Origin: Phycisphaerales bacterium
GTDB taxonomy: Bacteria; Planctomycetota; Phycisphaerae; Phycisphaerales; UBA1924
Direction of reading: 5' to 3'
Length of the DNA stretch: 36,480 nucleotides
NCBI GenBank assembly: GCA_017642965.1
Contig: JAEPOJ010000034.1
Coordinates: forward strand, 1 to 36,480
Both the position numbers and the translations under genes were made by a program. The notes below the pieces were generated by a model. The model searched no databases, was not told where the DNA came from, and saw nothing but the letters and a program-made list of their open reading frames with translations. Position 1 is the first letter of the stretch; the number at the start of each line of letters is the position of its first letter. Shown in pieces: positions 17,472-25,517 of this stretch.

Positions 17472-18172
17472 TGGGACAGAAGTCACACCCATTCGGATTC
17501 CGTCTCGGCGTTACTGAAGCGCACCGCAGCCGCTGGTACGCTCCCAAGGCGCTGTACGGTGAGCTTCTCGTCGAGGACGAGAAGATCCGCAACTACCTCG
17601 ATAACCGCCTGAACCGCACGCCCCCGAACGCGTTCGTTTCGGACATCCACATCGAGCGTACGCGTGAGGAGCTCAAGGTCATTGTGCGTACCGCCCGTCC
17701 GGGCCTGGTGATCGGCCCCAAGGGTGCCGAGGTCGACCGCATGACCGAGGAGTTGCAGTACATGACCGGCCGCAAGGTCTCGATCTCGATCATCGAGATC
17801 CGTGACCCGGACATGGACGCGCAGCTGGTGGCGGAGAACGTTGCCGAGCAGCTCAAGAAGCGCATGGGCTTCCGCCGCGTCGTGAAGATGCGGAGCGAGT
17901 CCGTGATGCAGGCCGGGGCGAAGGGCGTCAAGATCCAGATCTCCGGTCGCCTTGGCGGTGCTGAGATGTCGCGTCGCATGGACGTGCGTCTGGGTGCGTT
18001 GCCTCTCTCGACCCTCCAGGCGAACATCGATTACGGTTTCGCTGAGAGCCTGACGACCTACGGCATCATCGGTGTGAAGGTGTGGATCTATAAGGGTCCG
18101 TACTCGAGCGAACAGGAAGAAAACCAGTCGAACGCTGCGGGTGCTCAGGCGCGTGCACGCGGTCGTCGCTAA
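17471..18172 (+). CDS. rpsC: Ribosomal protein S3
   Basis: This is uS3, at the mRNA entry side of the 30S subunit with helicase-related residues. The 233-residue product starts MGQKSHPFGFRLGVTEAHRS, has the KH domain around GLVIGPKGAEVDRM, and the C-terminal domain with GAKGVKIQISGRLGGAEMSR and YGIIGVKVWIYKG. Length and motif order are normal. The ATG overlaps the rplV stop in TAATG and uses GGAG inside the rplV end, which indicates translational coupling. Confidence 0.98.
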   Translation: MGQKSHPFGFRLGVTEAHRSRWYAPKALYGELLVEDEKIRNYLDNRLNRTPPNAFVSDIHIERTREELKVIVRTARPGLVIGPKGAEVDRMTEELQYMTGRKVSISIIEIRDPDMDAQLVAENVAEQLKKRMGFRRVVKMRSESVMQAGAKGVKIQISGRLGGAEMSRRMDVRLGALPLSTLQANIDYGFAESLTTYGIIGVKVWIYKGPYSSEQEENQSNAAGAQARARGRR

Positions 18173-18202
18173 GCGATTTGTAGATACGGAAGGGATTGAA
18201 CA

Positions 18203-18628
18203 ATGCCTCCTTATAAGATTCCCAAGCGGGTCAAGCATCGTAAAGAGTTCCGCCGCGTCCGTGATCGCAAGGCGACCAAGGGCAACTACGTCGCGTTCGG
18301 CGAGTACGGTCTTCAGGCGCTCGAGCCCTGCTGGCTCAAGAGCAACTGCATCGAGGCGGGCCGCGTGACGTGCCAGCACTACCTCAAGCGTGAGGGCAAG
18401 CTGTTCATCCGCGTGTTCCCCGACAAGCCCATCTCCAAGAAGCCGCTCGAGACCCGAATGGGTAAGGGCAAGGCGGACGTGGATTACTGGGCTGCTCGCG
18501 TGAAGCCCGGGACGATCCTGTACGAGCTGGCCGGTGTGAGCGAGTCGCGTGCTCGCGGCGCGTTCTTCCGAGTGGCGATGAAGATGCCTGTCAAGTGCCG
18601 CATGGTCGGCCGACGGGTCGAGGCATAA
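18203..18628 (+). CDS. rplP: Ribosomal protein L16
   Basis: This is uL16, which helps position A-site tRNA on the 50S subunit. The 141-residue product has [15 protein letters not shown] (family KxRKxxRGR-like start), [52 protein letters not shown] and the end [14 protein letters not shown]. The GKGK loop near residue 85 is the family contact site. GGAAGGGA precedes the ATG. Length is normal. Confidence 0.98.
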   Translation: MPPYKIPKRVKHRKEFRRVRDRKATKGNYVAFGEYGLQALEPCWLKSNCIEAGRVTCQHYLKREGKLFIRVFPDKPISKKPLETRMGKGKADVDYWAARVKPGTILYELAGVSESRARGAFFRVAMKMPVKCRMVGRRVEA

Positions 18629-18638
18629 GGAGCGAACG

Positions 18639-18830
18639 ATGACCGGTGCAGAAGTACGCAAGCTGAATGATGAAGAGATTACGGTCGAGCTCGCCAACCT
18701 TCGTGGCAAGCTCCTCGCGCTTCGGAACAAGAGCGTGAGCGAGAAGATCGAAGACACCTCGCAGTTCGGGAAGATCCGCAAGGACATCGCCCGTCTGCTG
18801 ACCGAGCAGACGGCACGGGCCGCGAGCTGA
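18639..18830 (+). CDS. rpmC: Ribosomal protein L29
   Basis: This is uL29, a small two-helix protein at the tunnel exit next to L23. The 63-residue product has the typical start [21 protein letters not shown] (residues 5-25), [20 protein letters not shown] and [18 protein letters not shown] precedes the ATG at the usual distance. It sits in the conserved order rplP-rpmC-rpsQ. Confidence 0.97.
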   Translation: MTGAEVRKLNDEEITVELANLRGKLLALRNKSVSEKIEDTSQFGKIRKDIARLLTEQTARAAS

Positions 18831-18850
18831 GACGATCTCAGGAGAACGCA

Positions 18851-19111
18851 ATGAGCGATACAGAACTTAAAGGTGCGAAGGTTGGCGTGGTCGAGAGCGA
18901 CGCTCGGGACAAGTCCCGCAAGGTCGTGATCCACTACAAGGCGAAGCACCCCAAGTACGGCAAGTACGTGAGCAAGCGGACCGTTCTGCATGTTCACGAT
19001 GAGAACAACGAGTCCGCGATGGGCGATGTGGTCGAGATCGTGCAGTGCCGCCCGGTCAGCAAGACCAAGAGCTGGAAGCTCAATCGTGTCGTGGAGAAGC
19101 GTGCCGACTGA
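18851..19111 (+). CDS. rpsQ: Ribosomal protein S17
   Basis: This is uS17, a primary 16S rRNA binder of the 30S body. The 86-residue product has [18 protein letters not shown] (family GxVxSdkmdKTvvV), [19 protein letters not shown] and [19 protein letters not shown], the diagnostic C-terminal motif. AGGAGA lies upstream of the ATG. It is followed by a 76-base gap before rplN without visible features. Confidence 0.97.
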   Translation: MSDTELKGAKVGVVESDARDKSRKVVIHYKAKHPKYGKYVSKRTVLHVHDENNESAMGDVVEIVQCRPVSKTKSWKLNRVVEKRAD

Positions 19112-19187
19112 TCGGGGTGACCCAATCGTCGGGCGAATCGGAATGATCGCACACGCGAGTGAAGCGTGAGACAAGGCAGGGCAAGCA

Positions 19188-19574
19188 ATGCTCCAGCAAG
19201 AATCAAGATGTGAAGTTGCGGACAACTCTGGCGGCAAGATCGCCTACGTTATCCGTGTGTACGGCGGCTCGACCCGCCGTGACGGTCAGACCCGTCGGCA
19301 GGCGTACCTGGGCGACAAGGTCCTGGTCAGCATCAAGAAGGCGCTCCCGGGTGCTGATGTGAAGGCCGGCGAGATGTACAAGGCCGTGGTCGTCCGCACC
19401 GCTCGCAACACACGCCGCAAGGACGGGTCCTACGTGAAGTTTGACTCCTCGGCGGTTGTGCTGATCAACGACGACGGCAACCCGAAGGGCACCCGCATCT
19501 TCGGCCCGGTCGCTCGTGAGCTGCGTGAGCGCAAGTTTATGAAGATCATCTCCCTTGCACCGGAGGTTGTGTGA
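19188..19574 (+). CDS. rplN: Ribosomal protein L14
   Basis: This is uL14, at the subunit interface of the 50S subunit. The 128-residue product starts [17 protein letters not shown] and has [38 protein letters not shown], and the end [20 protein letters not shown], all typical. Family length is about 122. The stop overlaps the rplX start by one base. Confidence 0.98.
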   Translation: MLQQESRCEVADNSGGKIAYVIRVYGGSTRRDGQTRRQAYLGDKVLVSIKKALPGADVKAGEMYKAVVVRTARNTRRKDGSYVKFDSSAVVLINDDGNPKGTRIFGPVARELRERKFMKIISLAPEVV

Positions 19575-19903
19575 TGCCGAAGCATGTACGAACAGGCGAT
19601 CAGGTCATGGTGACCGCTGGCGACAACAAGGGCGCGGTTGGTGAGGTCACCGATGTGCTCACGAAGTCGGACCAGGTCATCGTCAAGGGTGTCAACATGC
19701 GGACGAAGCACCTTCGTCGCACGCAGATGAACCCCCAGGGCGGGACCGTGACGATCGAGGCCCCGATCCACATTTCAAACGTCTCGCCCGTGGTTGACGG
19801 CAAGCCCTCACGGGTTCGCTTCGAGACCAAGGACGGCGTGAAGACTCGTGTCGCTGTGAAGGGCGGCAAGTCGTTGGGGCAGGTCAGCAAGTCCAAGGAC
19901 TGA
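19574..19903 (+). CDS. rplX: Ribosomal protein L24
   Basis: This is uL24, one of the assembly initiators of the 50S subunit. The 109-residue product has a KOW motif, VRTGDQVMVTAGDNKGAVGEV, near residues 5-24, then VKGVNMRTKHLRR and GGTVTIEAPIHISNVSPV. The ATG at 19574 shares its A with the rplN stop (TGATG), the classic coupling arrangement; a GTG one codon earlier is less likely. A gap of 110 bases follows before rplE. Confidence 0.96.
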   Translation: MPKHVRTGDQVMVTAGDNKGAVGEVTDVLTKSDQVIVKGVNMRTKHLRRTQMNPQGGTVTIEAPIHISNVSPVVDGKPSRVRFETKDGVKTRVAVKGGKSLGQVSKSKD

Positions 19904-19929
19904 GTCGGCGAGCCGCAGAGCAACTTGAC

Positions 19930-19955
19930 GCGATGAATCAAGCGCGATGAACCAA
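19930..19955 (+). repeat. Imperfect 12-base direct repeat before rplE
   Basis: GCGATGAATCAA (19930-19941) and GCGATGAACCAA (19944-19955) differ at one base and have a 14-base period. They lie in the 110-base gap between rplX and rplE. No function is evident. Confidence 0.5.
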
Positions 19956-20013
19956 CAGGGCGTCTTCCGGATGGAAACCGGGGACAAACACAGGCCCGAA
20001 AGAAGGCAAAGCG

Positions 20014-20643
20014 ATGGCGAAGAAAGACAAGTTTGATCAGGCCGTGCTGGATGAGGCGATGCAGCCCAACACCCCGCGTCTGAAGACCCAGTTTGAGCAG
20101 GACGTTCTTCCCAAGCTCACGTCTGAGCACGGGATCGGGAACCGTAACGCGATGCCCAAGCTTGAGAAGGTCACGATTAACGTGAACGTGGGTCGTCACC
20201 TGGACGGCACAAAGGTCCCGACCAACGTGCGTGAAGCGGTGATCCACACGCTGACGACGATCACGGGCCAGAAGCCCGTTGCGATCGCGGCGAAGAAGTC
20301 CGTCTCGAACTTCAAGGTTCGTGAGGGCTACGAGACGGCGTTCAAGGTGACGCTGCGTCGCGACCGGATGTGGCACTTCGTCGACCGGCTGTTCAACCTG
20401 GCGGCGCCTCGTATCAAGGACTTCCGTGGTCTGAACGACAAGGCGTTCGATCGTCAGGGCAGCTACTCGATGGGGCTGACCGAGCAGGGCGTGTTCCCCG
20501 AGATCAACATGGCTGAGCAGGGCTTCACCCACGGGATGAACATCAACTTCAGCTTCAGCAACTCAAACCCCGAGCTGAGCAAGTTCGTGCTCGCGGAACT
20601 CGGGTTGCCGTTCAAGAAGCCGGCGAAGAACAAGAAGAACTGA
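20014..20643 (+). CDS. rplE: Ribosomal protein L5
   Basis: This is uL5, which binds 5S rRNA and contacts P-site tRNA. The 209-residue product has the typical AMPKLEKVTINVNVGRH, TGQKPVAIAAKKSVSNFKVREG, RMWHFVDRLFNLAAPRIKDF and QGVFPEINM. It is about 30 residues longer than the E. coli protein: roughly 20 extra residues at the N-terminus (charged, KKDKFDQAVLDEAMQ) and a basic C-terminal KKPAKNKKN. AGAAGG precedes the ATG. Confidence 0.97.
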   Translation: MAKKDKFDQAVLDEAMQPNTPRLKTQFEQDVLPKLTSEHGIGNRNAMPKLEKVTINVNVGRHLDGTKVPTNVREAVIHTLTTITGQKPVAIAAKKSVSNFKVREGYETAFKVTLRRDRMWHFVDRLFNLAAPRIKDFRGLNDKAFDRQGSYSMGLTEQGVFPEINMAEQGFTHGMNINFSFSNSNPELSKFVLAELGLPFKKPAKNKKN

Positions 20644-20667
20644 GCACGGGCAAAGGATTAAGCAGAT

Positions 20668-20853
20668 ATGGCCACCAAAGCACAAGTCGCCAAGAGCAAG
20701 CGTACCCCCAAGTACTCGTCCCGCATCGTTCGCCGCTGCGAGCTGACGGGCCGTTCGCGGGGTGTCTACCGCAAGTTCCGCATCAGCCGCATCATGCTCC
20801 GCAAGCTCGCGCTTGAGGGGAAGATCCCCGGGATGCGTAAGGCCAGCTGGTAA
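20668..20853 (+). CDS. rpsN: Ribosomal protein S14, short form lacking zinc ligands
   Basis: This is uS14 of the 30S head. The 61-residue length and sequence match the short, normally zinc-binding form: [24 protein letters not shown], then FRKISR-type segment [14 protein letters not shown] and the diagnostic end [11 protein letters not shown]. Of the four usual Cys ligands (CxxC and CxxC) only the first remains; the others are Thr, Ser and Met. It is therefore a zinc-independent variant on the short scaffold. AAGGAT lies upstream. The gene sits in the standard rplE-rpsN-rpsH order. Confidence 0.96.
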   Translation: MATKAQVAKSKRTPKYSSRIVRRCELTGRSRGVYRKFRISRIMLRKLALEGKIPGMRKASW

Positions 20854-20861
20854 GGCGGGCA

Positions 20862-20902
20862 AGCTGACGCGTTCAGCTGGTTAGATTACGCCCCGAGGGG
20901 CA
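20862..20902 (+). promoter_or_regulatory. Two hairpins in the rpsN-rpsH gap
   Basis: AGCTGA-CGCGT-TCAGCT (20862-20878) and GCCCC-GA-GGGGC (20891-20902) are inverted repeats within the 111-base gap between rpsN and rpsH. No U tract follows, so they are not simple terminators. A role in RNA processing or S8-type feedback is conceivable but not shown. Confidence 0.3.
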
Positions 20903-20964
20903 GAACGAAACACCCAGGCCAGTAGAGTGCCTGAAAGAGTACGCAAGGACAAAGGTAGGTCCCC

Positions 20965-21363
20965 ATGTCGATCAGTGATCCAGTCGCAGACATGCTCACC
21001 CGTATCCGCAACGCAACGCGGAATCGCTCCAAGAGCGTCGTTGTGCTCAACAACAAGGTGTGCCGCGGTGTTGCGGAAACCCTCAAGAGCGAGGGGTACA
21101 TCAACGGCTACGAGGTCGTTGAGGACAACAAGCAGGGCACCATCCACGTTGACCTGAAGTACGGCCCGCGCGGCGAGGTGCTGATCCATGAGATCAAGCG
21201 CATGAGCAAGCCCGGCTGCCGCGTGTACAAGAAGGTGAACGAGATCCCCGCGCCGATGCAGGGCCTCGGGATCTCGATCGTATCGACGAGCAGCGGTGTG
21301 CTGTCTGACCGTCAGGCCCGTGAGAAGGGCGTCGGCGGCGAGCTGCTTTGCACGGTGCTCTGA
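20965..21363 (+). CDS. rpsH: Ribosomal protein S8
   Basis: This is uS8, a primary 16S rRNA binder, and in E. coli the translational repressor of the spc operon. The 132-residue product starts MSISDPVADMLTRIRNATRN and has LKSEGYINGYEVVED, IHEIKRMSKPGCRVYKKVNE, and the conserved C-terminal STSSGVLSDRQAREKGVGGE. AAAGGTAGG lies upstream of the ATG. Length is normal. Confidence 0.98.
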   Translation: MSISDPVADMLTRIRNATRNRSKSVVVLNNKVCRGVAETLKSEGYINGYEVVEDNKQGTIHVDLKYGPRGEVLIHEIKRMSKPGCRVYKKVNEIPAPMQGLGISIVSTSSGVLSDRQAREKGVGGELLCTVL

Positions 21364-21461
21364 GGAGCTGAGAAAAAACTCACGGGCGTGTATTGCCCAC
21401 AGCAACGATTGGAATCCCCGGCGGTCGCCGGACGACGAGGACAGTCGGAAAGGAACGCGAA

Positions 21462-22016
21462 ATGTCGCGAATCGGAAAGAAGCCCATCTCGGTGCCTGGC
21501 AACGTGAAGGTGAACCTCGCGGACAACTCGATCACCATCGAGGGGCCCAAGGGGACGCTGTCCTACGACTTCCGCCCGGAGGTTGATGTTGCGTACGACG
21601 AGGGTGACAAGAGCATCAGCGTGAGCATGGACGAGAAGCTGATTGAGGCGAAGCGTTCCAACAACGCGTACTGGGGCACGACCCGTGCGCTGATCAACAA
21701 CATGATCAAGGGCGTCACGGACGGGTACGAGAAGAAGCTGCAGGTAGTCGGTGTCGGGTGGACCGCGACCGTGAACGGCAACAAGCTCGCGCTCAAGGTC
21801 GGCTACGCGAACACGATCGAGATGCCGATCCCCGAGGGTCTGACCGTGACCGCGGATAAGCAGATCATCACCGTGAGCGGTGCTGACAAGCAGGCGGTGG
21901 GGCACTTCGCGGCCTCGACCCGTGCGAAGCGCAAGCCCGAGCCCTACAACGGCAAGGGCATCAAGTACCTCGACGAGACCATCATGCGTAAGCAGGGTAA
22001 GGCGTTCGGTAAGTAA
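21462..22016 (+). CDS. rplF: Ribosomal protein L6
   Basis: This is uL6, near the factor-binding site of the 50S subunit. The 184-residue product starts MSRIGKKPISVPGNVKV and has ITIEGPKGTLSYDF, NAYWGTTRALINNMIKGVTDGYEKKL, VGVGWTA, and the diagnostic end KRKPEPYNGKGIKYLDE. The ATG at 21462 matches the family start and has AAAGGAA upstream; a frame extending 23 codons further is not used. Hairpins GGGC/GCCC (21384-21398) and CCGGC-GGTC-GCCGG (21418-21431) lie in the gap after rpsH. Confidence 0.98.
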   Translation: MSRIGKKPISVPGNVKVNLADNSITIEGPKGTLSYDFRPEVDVAYDEGDKSISVSMDEKLIEAKRSNNAYWGTTRALINNMIKGVTDGYEKKLQVVGVGWTATVNGNKLALKVGYANTIEMPIPEGLTVTADKQIITVSGADKQAVGHFAASTRAKRKPEPYNGKGIKYLDETIMRKQGKAFGK

Positions 22017-22075
22017 ACCAAGAGATAAAGCACTGAGCGGGTCGGTCAACCCCCGACCCATACGAGGTGATTACG

Positions 22076-22441
22076 ATGAACAAGAACAAACTTAAAGGTG
22101 CCCGCCGAACCCGCCGCCGTATCGGCATCCGCAAGCGCGTTACCGGCACGCCGGTGCGTCCGCGCCTGGCGGTGTACCGTTCACTGAACCACGTCTACGC
22201 GCAGGTCATCGACGATATGGCGGGCAAGACGCTCGTCAGCGCCTCGACCCGCGACAAGGGCGTCAAGGTCGACGGTTCCACGGGCAACTGCGACGCGGCG
22301 AAGACCGCGGGCACCCTGCTCGCCGAGCGTGCCAAGGATGCGGGCATCACCGATGTGGTGTTCGATCGCGGCGGTTTCAAGTATCACGGGCGGATCAAGG
22401 CGTTCGCTGACGCGGCACGTGACGGTGGTCTGAAGTTCTAA
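22076..22441 (+). CDS. rplR: Ribosomal protein L18
   Basis: This is uL18, a 5S rRNA binder on the 50S central protuberance. The 121-residue product has [28 protein letters not shown] (around residues 8-34), [19 protein letters not shown] and the end [25 protein letters not shown], typical of the bacterial protein. ATG 22076 was chosen because GAGGTGA lies just upstream; a GTG three codons earlier overlaps that site. Length is normal. Confidence 0.98.
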   Translation: MNKNKLKGARRTRRRIGIRKRVTGTPVRPRLAVYRSLNHVYAQVIDDMAGKTLVSASTRDKGVKVDGSTGNCDAAKTAGTLLAERAKDAGITDVVFDRGGFKYHGRIKAFADAARDGGLKF

Positions 22442-22469
22442 CGGAACGATTCTGAAAGAGACAGCAACT

Positions 22470-23210
22470 ATGGCTGAAATCCTCGACGAAAGCACGAATC
22501 TCGAGTCGCACACTGTGGGCATTTACCGCACGGCCGCGACGGTCAAGGGCGGTCGCCGCTTCAGCTTCGGCGCCCTGGTCGTTGTCGGTGACCGGCGCGG
22601 CAAGGTCGGCTACGGCTACGCCAAGTCGCCCGAAGTCCCCACGGCGATCGAGAAGGCACAGAAGCGTGCACGCCAGTCCCTGATCACGGTTCCAATGGCC
22701 GGGACGACCTTCCCCCACGAGATCGAGGGGCGCGCGTGTGCGAGCACGGTCCGCCTCATGCCCGCTTCGCCGGGTACCGGTGTTGTTGCGGGCGGCACGG
22801 TCCGTGCGGTGATGGAGATCGCCGGCATCTCGGACTGCCTGACCAAGTGCACCGGCTCGACGAGCAAGCTGAACACGGTTCGCGCCGTGATCGACGGTCT
22901 CGGGAAGCTGCGTACCCGCGAGCAGATCGCGGAGCTGCGTGGCGTCGAGATCACGACCTCGGATATCGAGGAGCGGATCGAGCGTGGCAGCAAGTTCATG
23001 CCCTCGAAGACCGAGGGCGAAAAGATGGCAGCTCCTGTCAACACCGTCGGCCAGGACCGCGGTGGTCGCGGCGGGCGTGGCGGTCGCGGGGGACGCGGCG
23101 GTGGGCGTGGTGGTCGCGGTGGCGACCGCGGTGCGCCCGCTCAGGCACCCGCAGCGAGCGAGGCACCCGCTGAGGCCAAGGCCGAAGGCGGCGACTCGTC
23201 CGAGTCCTAA
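22470..23210 (+). CDS. rpsE: Ribosomal protein S5 with C-terminal RGG-box tail
   Basis: Residues 14-180 are a normal uS5: an RNA-binding domain with TAATVKGGRRFSFGALVVVGD and GKVGYGYAKSPEVP, then ARASTVRLMPASPGTGVVAGGTVR-like residues 88-112 and a C-terminal domain. S5 controls decoding fidelity and lines the mRNA entry. E. coli S5 has 166 residues, and this one 246. The extra C-terminal part holds eight Arg-Gly repeats at residues 197-221 (RGG type), then a Pro/Ala/Glu tail ending GDSSES. Eukaryotic uS5 carries RGG repeats at the opposite end. rpmD (L30), usually next, is absent. Confidence 0.97.
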   Translation: MAEILDESTNLESHTVGIYRTAATVKGGRRFSFGALVVVGDRRGKVGYGYAKSPEVPTAIEKAQKRARQSLITVPMAGTTFPHEIEGRACASTVRLMPASPGTGVVAGGTVRAVMEIAGISDCLTKCTGSTSKLNTVRAVIDGLGKLRTREQIAELRGVEITTSDIEERIERGSKFMPSKTEGEKMAAPVNTVGQDRGGRGGRGGRGGRGGGRGGRGGDRGAPAQAPAASEAPAEAKAEGGDSSES

Positions 23211-23255
23211 GAGAGCTGATCAAACGAAAGCACACCTAACCGGGAGTCACCGGCC

Positions 23256-23867
23256 ATGATGATCCACGAAGTTACCGCGATGGCGGGCAAGTACAAGAAG
23301 CGCAAGCGCGTCGGGCGAGGCGTCGGCTCCGGCAACGGCAAGACCGCCGGTCGCGGTCAGAAGGGTGCTGGCGCACGCCAGGGCTACTCCAAGCTGTACC
23401 AGTTTGAGGGTGGCCAGATGCCGTTCTTCCGTCGCATGCCGAAGTTCGGTTTCACCAACGCCAAGTTCAAGACCCAGTTCTGGATCGTCAACCTGGGCGC
23501 CATTGTCGCGCACGACGATTTCAAGAACGGTGGCGATGTCAACCACGAGACCCTCATCAAGGCGGGCCTCGTGCGTGACACCTCGCGTGATCTCAAGATC
23601 CTCGGCGGTCTGGGCGATGGCGACGAGAAGCTCGGCGTGAAGCTCAACGTGACCGCGAACCGTGTGACGGATTCCGCTCGCGCTCTGATCACCGATGCGG
23701 GTGGCAGCGTGACCGAGACCGGCACGCGTCGCGACAAGGTCCGCGGGATCGATCGCAACTCGGACGATCGCTCACCCAAGAACCTGACCAAGAAGCTCAA
23801 GAACCAGGAATGGCATCGCAAGCGTTCGGAAGCATTCGCACGCGGCGAGGTGCTCAAGAAGGGTTGA
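23256..23867 (+). CDS. rplO: Ribosomal protein L15 with basic C-terminal extension
   Basis: This is uL15, a late-assembly protein of the 50S core. The N-terminal half is diagnostic: KYKKRKRVGRGVGSGNGKT, AGRGQKGAGARQGY, FEGGQMPFFRRMPKFGF. The family normally ends near residue 150 (ITDAGGSV here). This product continues for about 50 residues, rich in Lys, Arg and Asp, ending FARGEVLKKG. ATG 23256 or the adjacent ATG 23259 could be the start, with GGGAG upstream. It directly follows rpsE, without the usual rpmD between them. Confidence 0.96.
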   Translation: MMIHEVTAMAGKYKKRKRVGRGVGSGNGKTAGRGQKGAGARQGYSKLYQFEGGQMPFFRRMPKFGFTNAKFKTQFWIVNLGAIVAHDDFKNGGDVNHETLIKAGLVRDTSRDLKILGGLGDGDEKLGVKLNVTANRVTDSARALITDAGGSVTETGTRRDKVRGIDRNSDDRSPKNLTKKLKNQEWHRKRSEAFARGEVLKKG

Positions 23868-23875
23868 GCTCGGTG

Positions 23876-23893
23876 CTCGGGGCATGGCCCGAG
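23876..23893 (+). promoter_or_regulatory. Hairpin after rplO
   Basis: CTCGGG-GCATGG-CCCGAG is a perfect six-pair hairpin eight bases after the rplO stop. It precedes the larger terminator-like element in front of secY and has no U tract of its own. Confidence 0.4.
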
Positions 23894-23920
23894 AAGGTGA
23901 GAATGTGTTGTGATTCATGA

Positions 23921-23988
23921 CGCTGTGACCGATCGCTTGCCGGCGGGGCCGCTAGGATCCCCCTCAAGGTATCGGTCACGGCGTTTTT
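23921..23988 (+). terminator. Terminator or attenuator between rplO and secY
   Basis: Arms 23921-23933 and 23971-23983 pair over thirteen positions (one G-U), enclosing a 37-base loop with its own GC-rich complementarity, followed by five T residues. It lies in the 187-base gap before secY. The large loop is unusual for a plain terminator and could allow an alternative fold, so a regulated switch is possible. Confidence 0.7.
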
Positions 23989-24054
23989 CATTGATGATCG
24001 TGGCACGCCCAACGCAGTTCGCATGAACGCAGGACCAGGCGGAGAACAGACAGG

Positions 24055-25425
24055 ATGCTGATCAAGACTCTCATCAATGTCTTCAAGATCGACGAGCTGC
24101 GCAACAAGATCCTCTTCACGATCGCGATGCTGGCAGTCTATCGCATCGGTTTCTGGATCCCCGTCCCGGGTGTTGACCAGAGCGCGCTGACCCGCTTCTT
24201 TGAAGCGCAGGCGGCCGCCGGCGGCGCCGCGGGCAAGGTCATGCAGTACGTGGCGATCTTCTCGGGCGGCTCGTTCGGGCAGTCCACGATCTTCGGCCTT
24301 GGCATCATGCCGTACATCACGGCGGCGATTATCTTCCAGCTGTTCCAGTCGGTTTCTCCGCAGCTCAAGAAGCTCAAGGAGGAGGGGCCGACGGGCTTTG
24401 CCAAGATCCAGGAATGGACACGCTACGTGACGGTGGGGCTCTGTATCGTGCAGGCGGTCGGCTGGCTCTCGTTCATCACCAAGTCCGGGCTCGTGTATCA
24501 GGGCTGGGCGAGCAACCCGCTCTGGTGGGTGATGGCGATCACGGCACTGACCGCGGGGACTATTTTCCTGATGTGGCTCGGCGAGCAGATCGATCGCTTC
24601 GGCATCGGCAACGGCGTTTCGCTGATCATCATGGCGGGCATCCTCACCGGCATGCCCGGCGCGATCATGAGCCTGTACAGCGGCTTTGATCCCAAGGACT
24701 CCACCAAGATGGGGTGGATGGGGCTGATCGTGCTCGTTTCGCTGTTCATCATGGTTGTGGCTGGTTCCGTGCTGCTGACCGTGGCCCAGCGGCGCATCCC
24801 GGTGCAGCAGGCCAAGCACTCGCGCGGGAAGCGCGTGTTCGGTGGTCAGAAGAGCTACCTGCCGCTGCGTGTGAACCACGGCGGCGTCATGCCGATCATC
24901 TTCGCGAGCTCGCTGATGATCTTCCCGTCCGTCGCATTCAGCTACCTGACTGACTTGGCCCAGACGACGGGCAACAACGAGGGGTTCTACTTCGACGCCC
25001 TCCAGTGGCTGAGCACCAACTTCCAGACGGGGCAGTTCCCGTACCTGGTGCTCTATGTGATCATGGTCTACTTCTTCAGCTACTTCTGGATCACGGTCCA
25101 GTTCAACCCTGAGGAGATGAGCAAGCAGCTGCGGGATCACGGGTCGTTTATCCCCGGGCTCAGGCCGGGGCCGCGAACGGCGGAGTATCTCGAGGCCGTG
25201 ATGGAACGCATCACCTACGTCGGGGCGGCATTCCTGTCGGTGATCGCGGTCCTGCCGATGGTCGCGAGCTCTGAGCTGGGGATCGACTTTGCCGTTTCTC
25301 AGTTCCTCGGGGGTACCGGATTGCTGATTGTGGTCTCCGTGGCGTTGGACTTCCTGCAGCGGGTCGAGGCCTCGCTGCTGATGCGGAACTACGAGGGTTT
25401 CCTGGGCAACTCGGCGGACAAATAG
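24055..25425 (+). CDS. secY: Preprotein translocase subunit SecY
   Basis: SecY forms the protein-conducting channel in the inner membrane with SecE and SecG. The 456-residue product has about ten membrane segments. Diagnostic stretches are YRIGFWIPVPGVD in the first segment, FGLGIMPYITAAIIFQL, RFGIGNGVSLIIMAGI, SYLPLRVNHGGVMPIIFASSL, and YFWITVQFNPEEMSKQLRDHGSFIPGLRPG with TAEYLEAVMERITYVGAAFL near the C-terminus. AGACAGG lies upstream of the ATG. adk, map and infA, which usually follow, are missing; rpmJ comes next after 194 bases. A terminator-like hairpin precedes the gene. Confidence 0.98.
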   Translation: MLIKTLINVFKIDELRNKILFTIAMLAVYRIGFWIPVPGVDQSALTRFFEAQAAAGGAAGKVMQYVAIFSGGSFGQSTIFGLGIMPYITAAIIFQLFQSVSPQLKKLKEEGPTGFAKIQEWTRYVTVGLCIVQAVGWLSFITKSGLVYQGWASNPLWWVMAITALTAGTIFLMWLGEQIDRFGIGNGVSLIIMAGILTGMPGAIMSLYSGFDPKDSTKMGWMGLIVLVSLFIMVVAGSVLLTVAQRRIPVQQAKHSRGKRVFGGQKSYLPLRVNHGGVMPIIFASSLMIFPSVAFSYLTDLAQTTGNNEGFYFDALQWLSTNFQTGQFPYLVLYVIMVYFFSYFWITVQFNPEEMSKQLRDHGSFIPGLRPGPRTAEYLEAVMERITYVGAAFLSVIAVLPMVASSELGIDFAVSQFLGGTGLLIVVSVALDFLQRVEASLLMRNYEGFLGNSADK

Positions 25426-25462
25426 TTTCGGCGTGTGTTTGGGACTTTCGGGAGAGAAATTT

Positions 25463-25490
25463 TCAAGCTCAAGGCACTTTGCGAGCTTGA
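25463..25490 (+). terminator. Hairpin after secY, possible weak terminator
   Basis: TCAAGCTC and GAGCTTGA form an eight-pair stem around a 12-base loop, 38 bases past the secY stop. The nearest T run (25502-25506) starts 11 bases later, so termination would be inefficient at best. Confidence 0.3.
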
Positions 25491-25517
25491 GATACAGGAA
25501 ATTTTTGGTTGCGGGCC

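Noticed and set aside
17483..19237. 584-codon minus-strand open frame opposite rpsC to rplN
   Set aside because: Spans five certain ribosomal genes on the other strand; no recognisable domains.
19930..19955. Possible CRISPR-like or satellite repeat before rplE
   Set aside because: Only two imperfect 12-base copies; too few for an array.
22939..23259. Alternative frames through the S5 RGG repeat as a separate gene
   Set aside because: The repeat is in frame with S5 and ends at a normal stop; the other frames are low-complexity Arg or Ala strings.
23854..25140. Long minus-strand open frame opposite secY
   Set aside because: High-GC shadow: its His/Arg/Asp-rich translation has no family pattern, while the plus strand encodes an unmistakable SecY.
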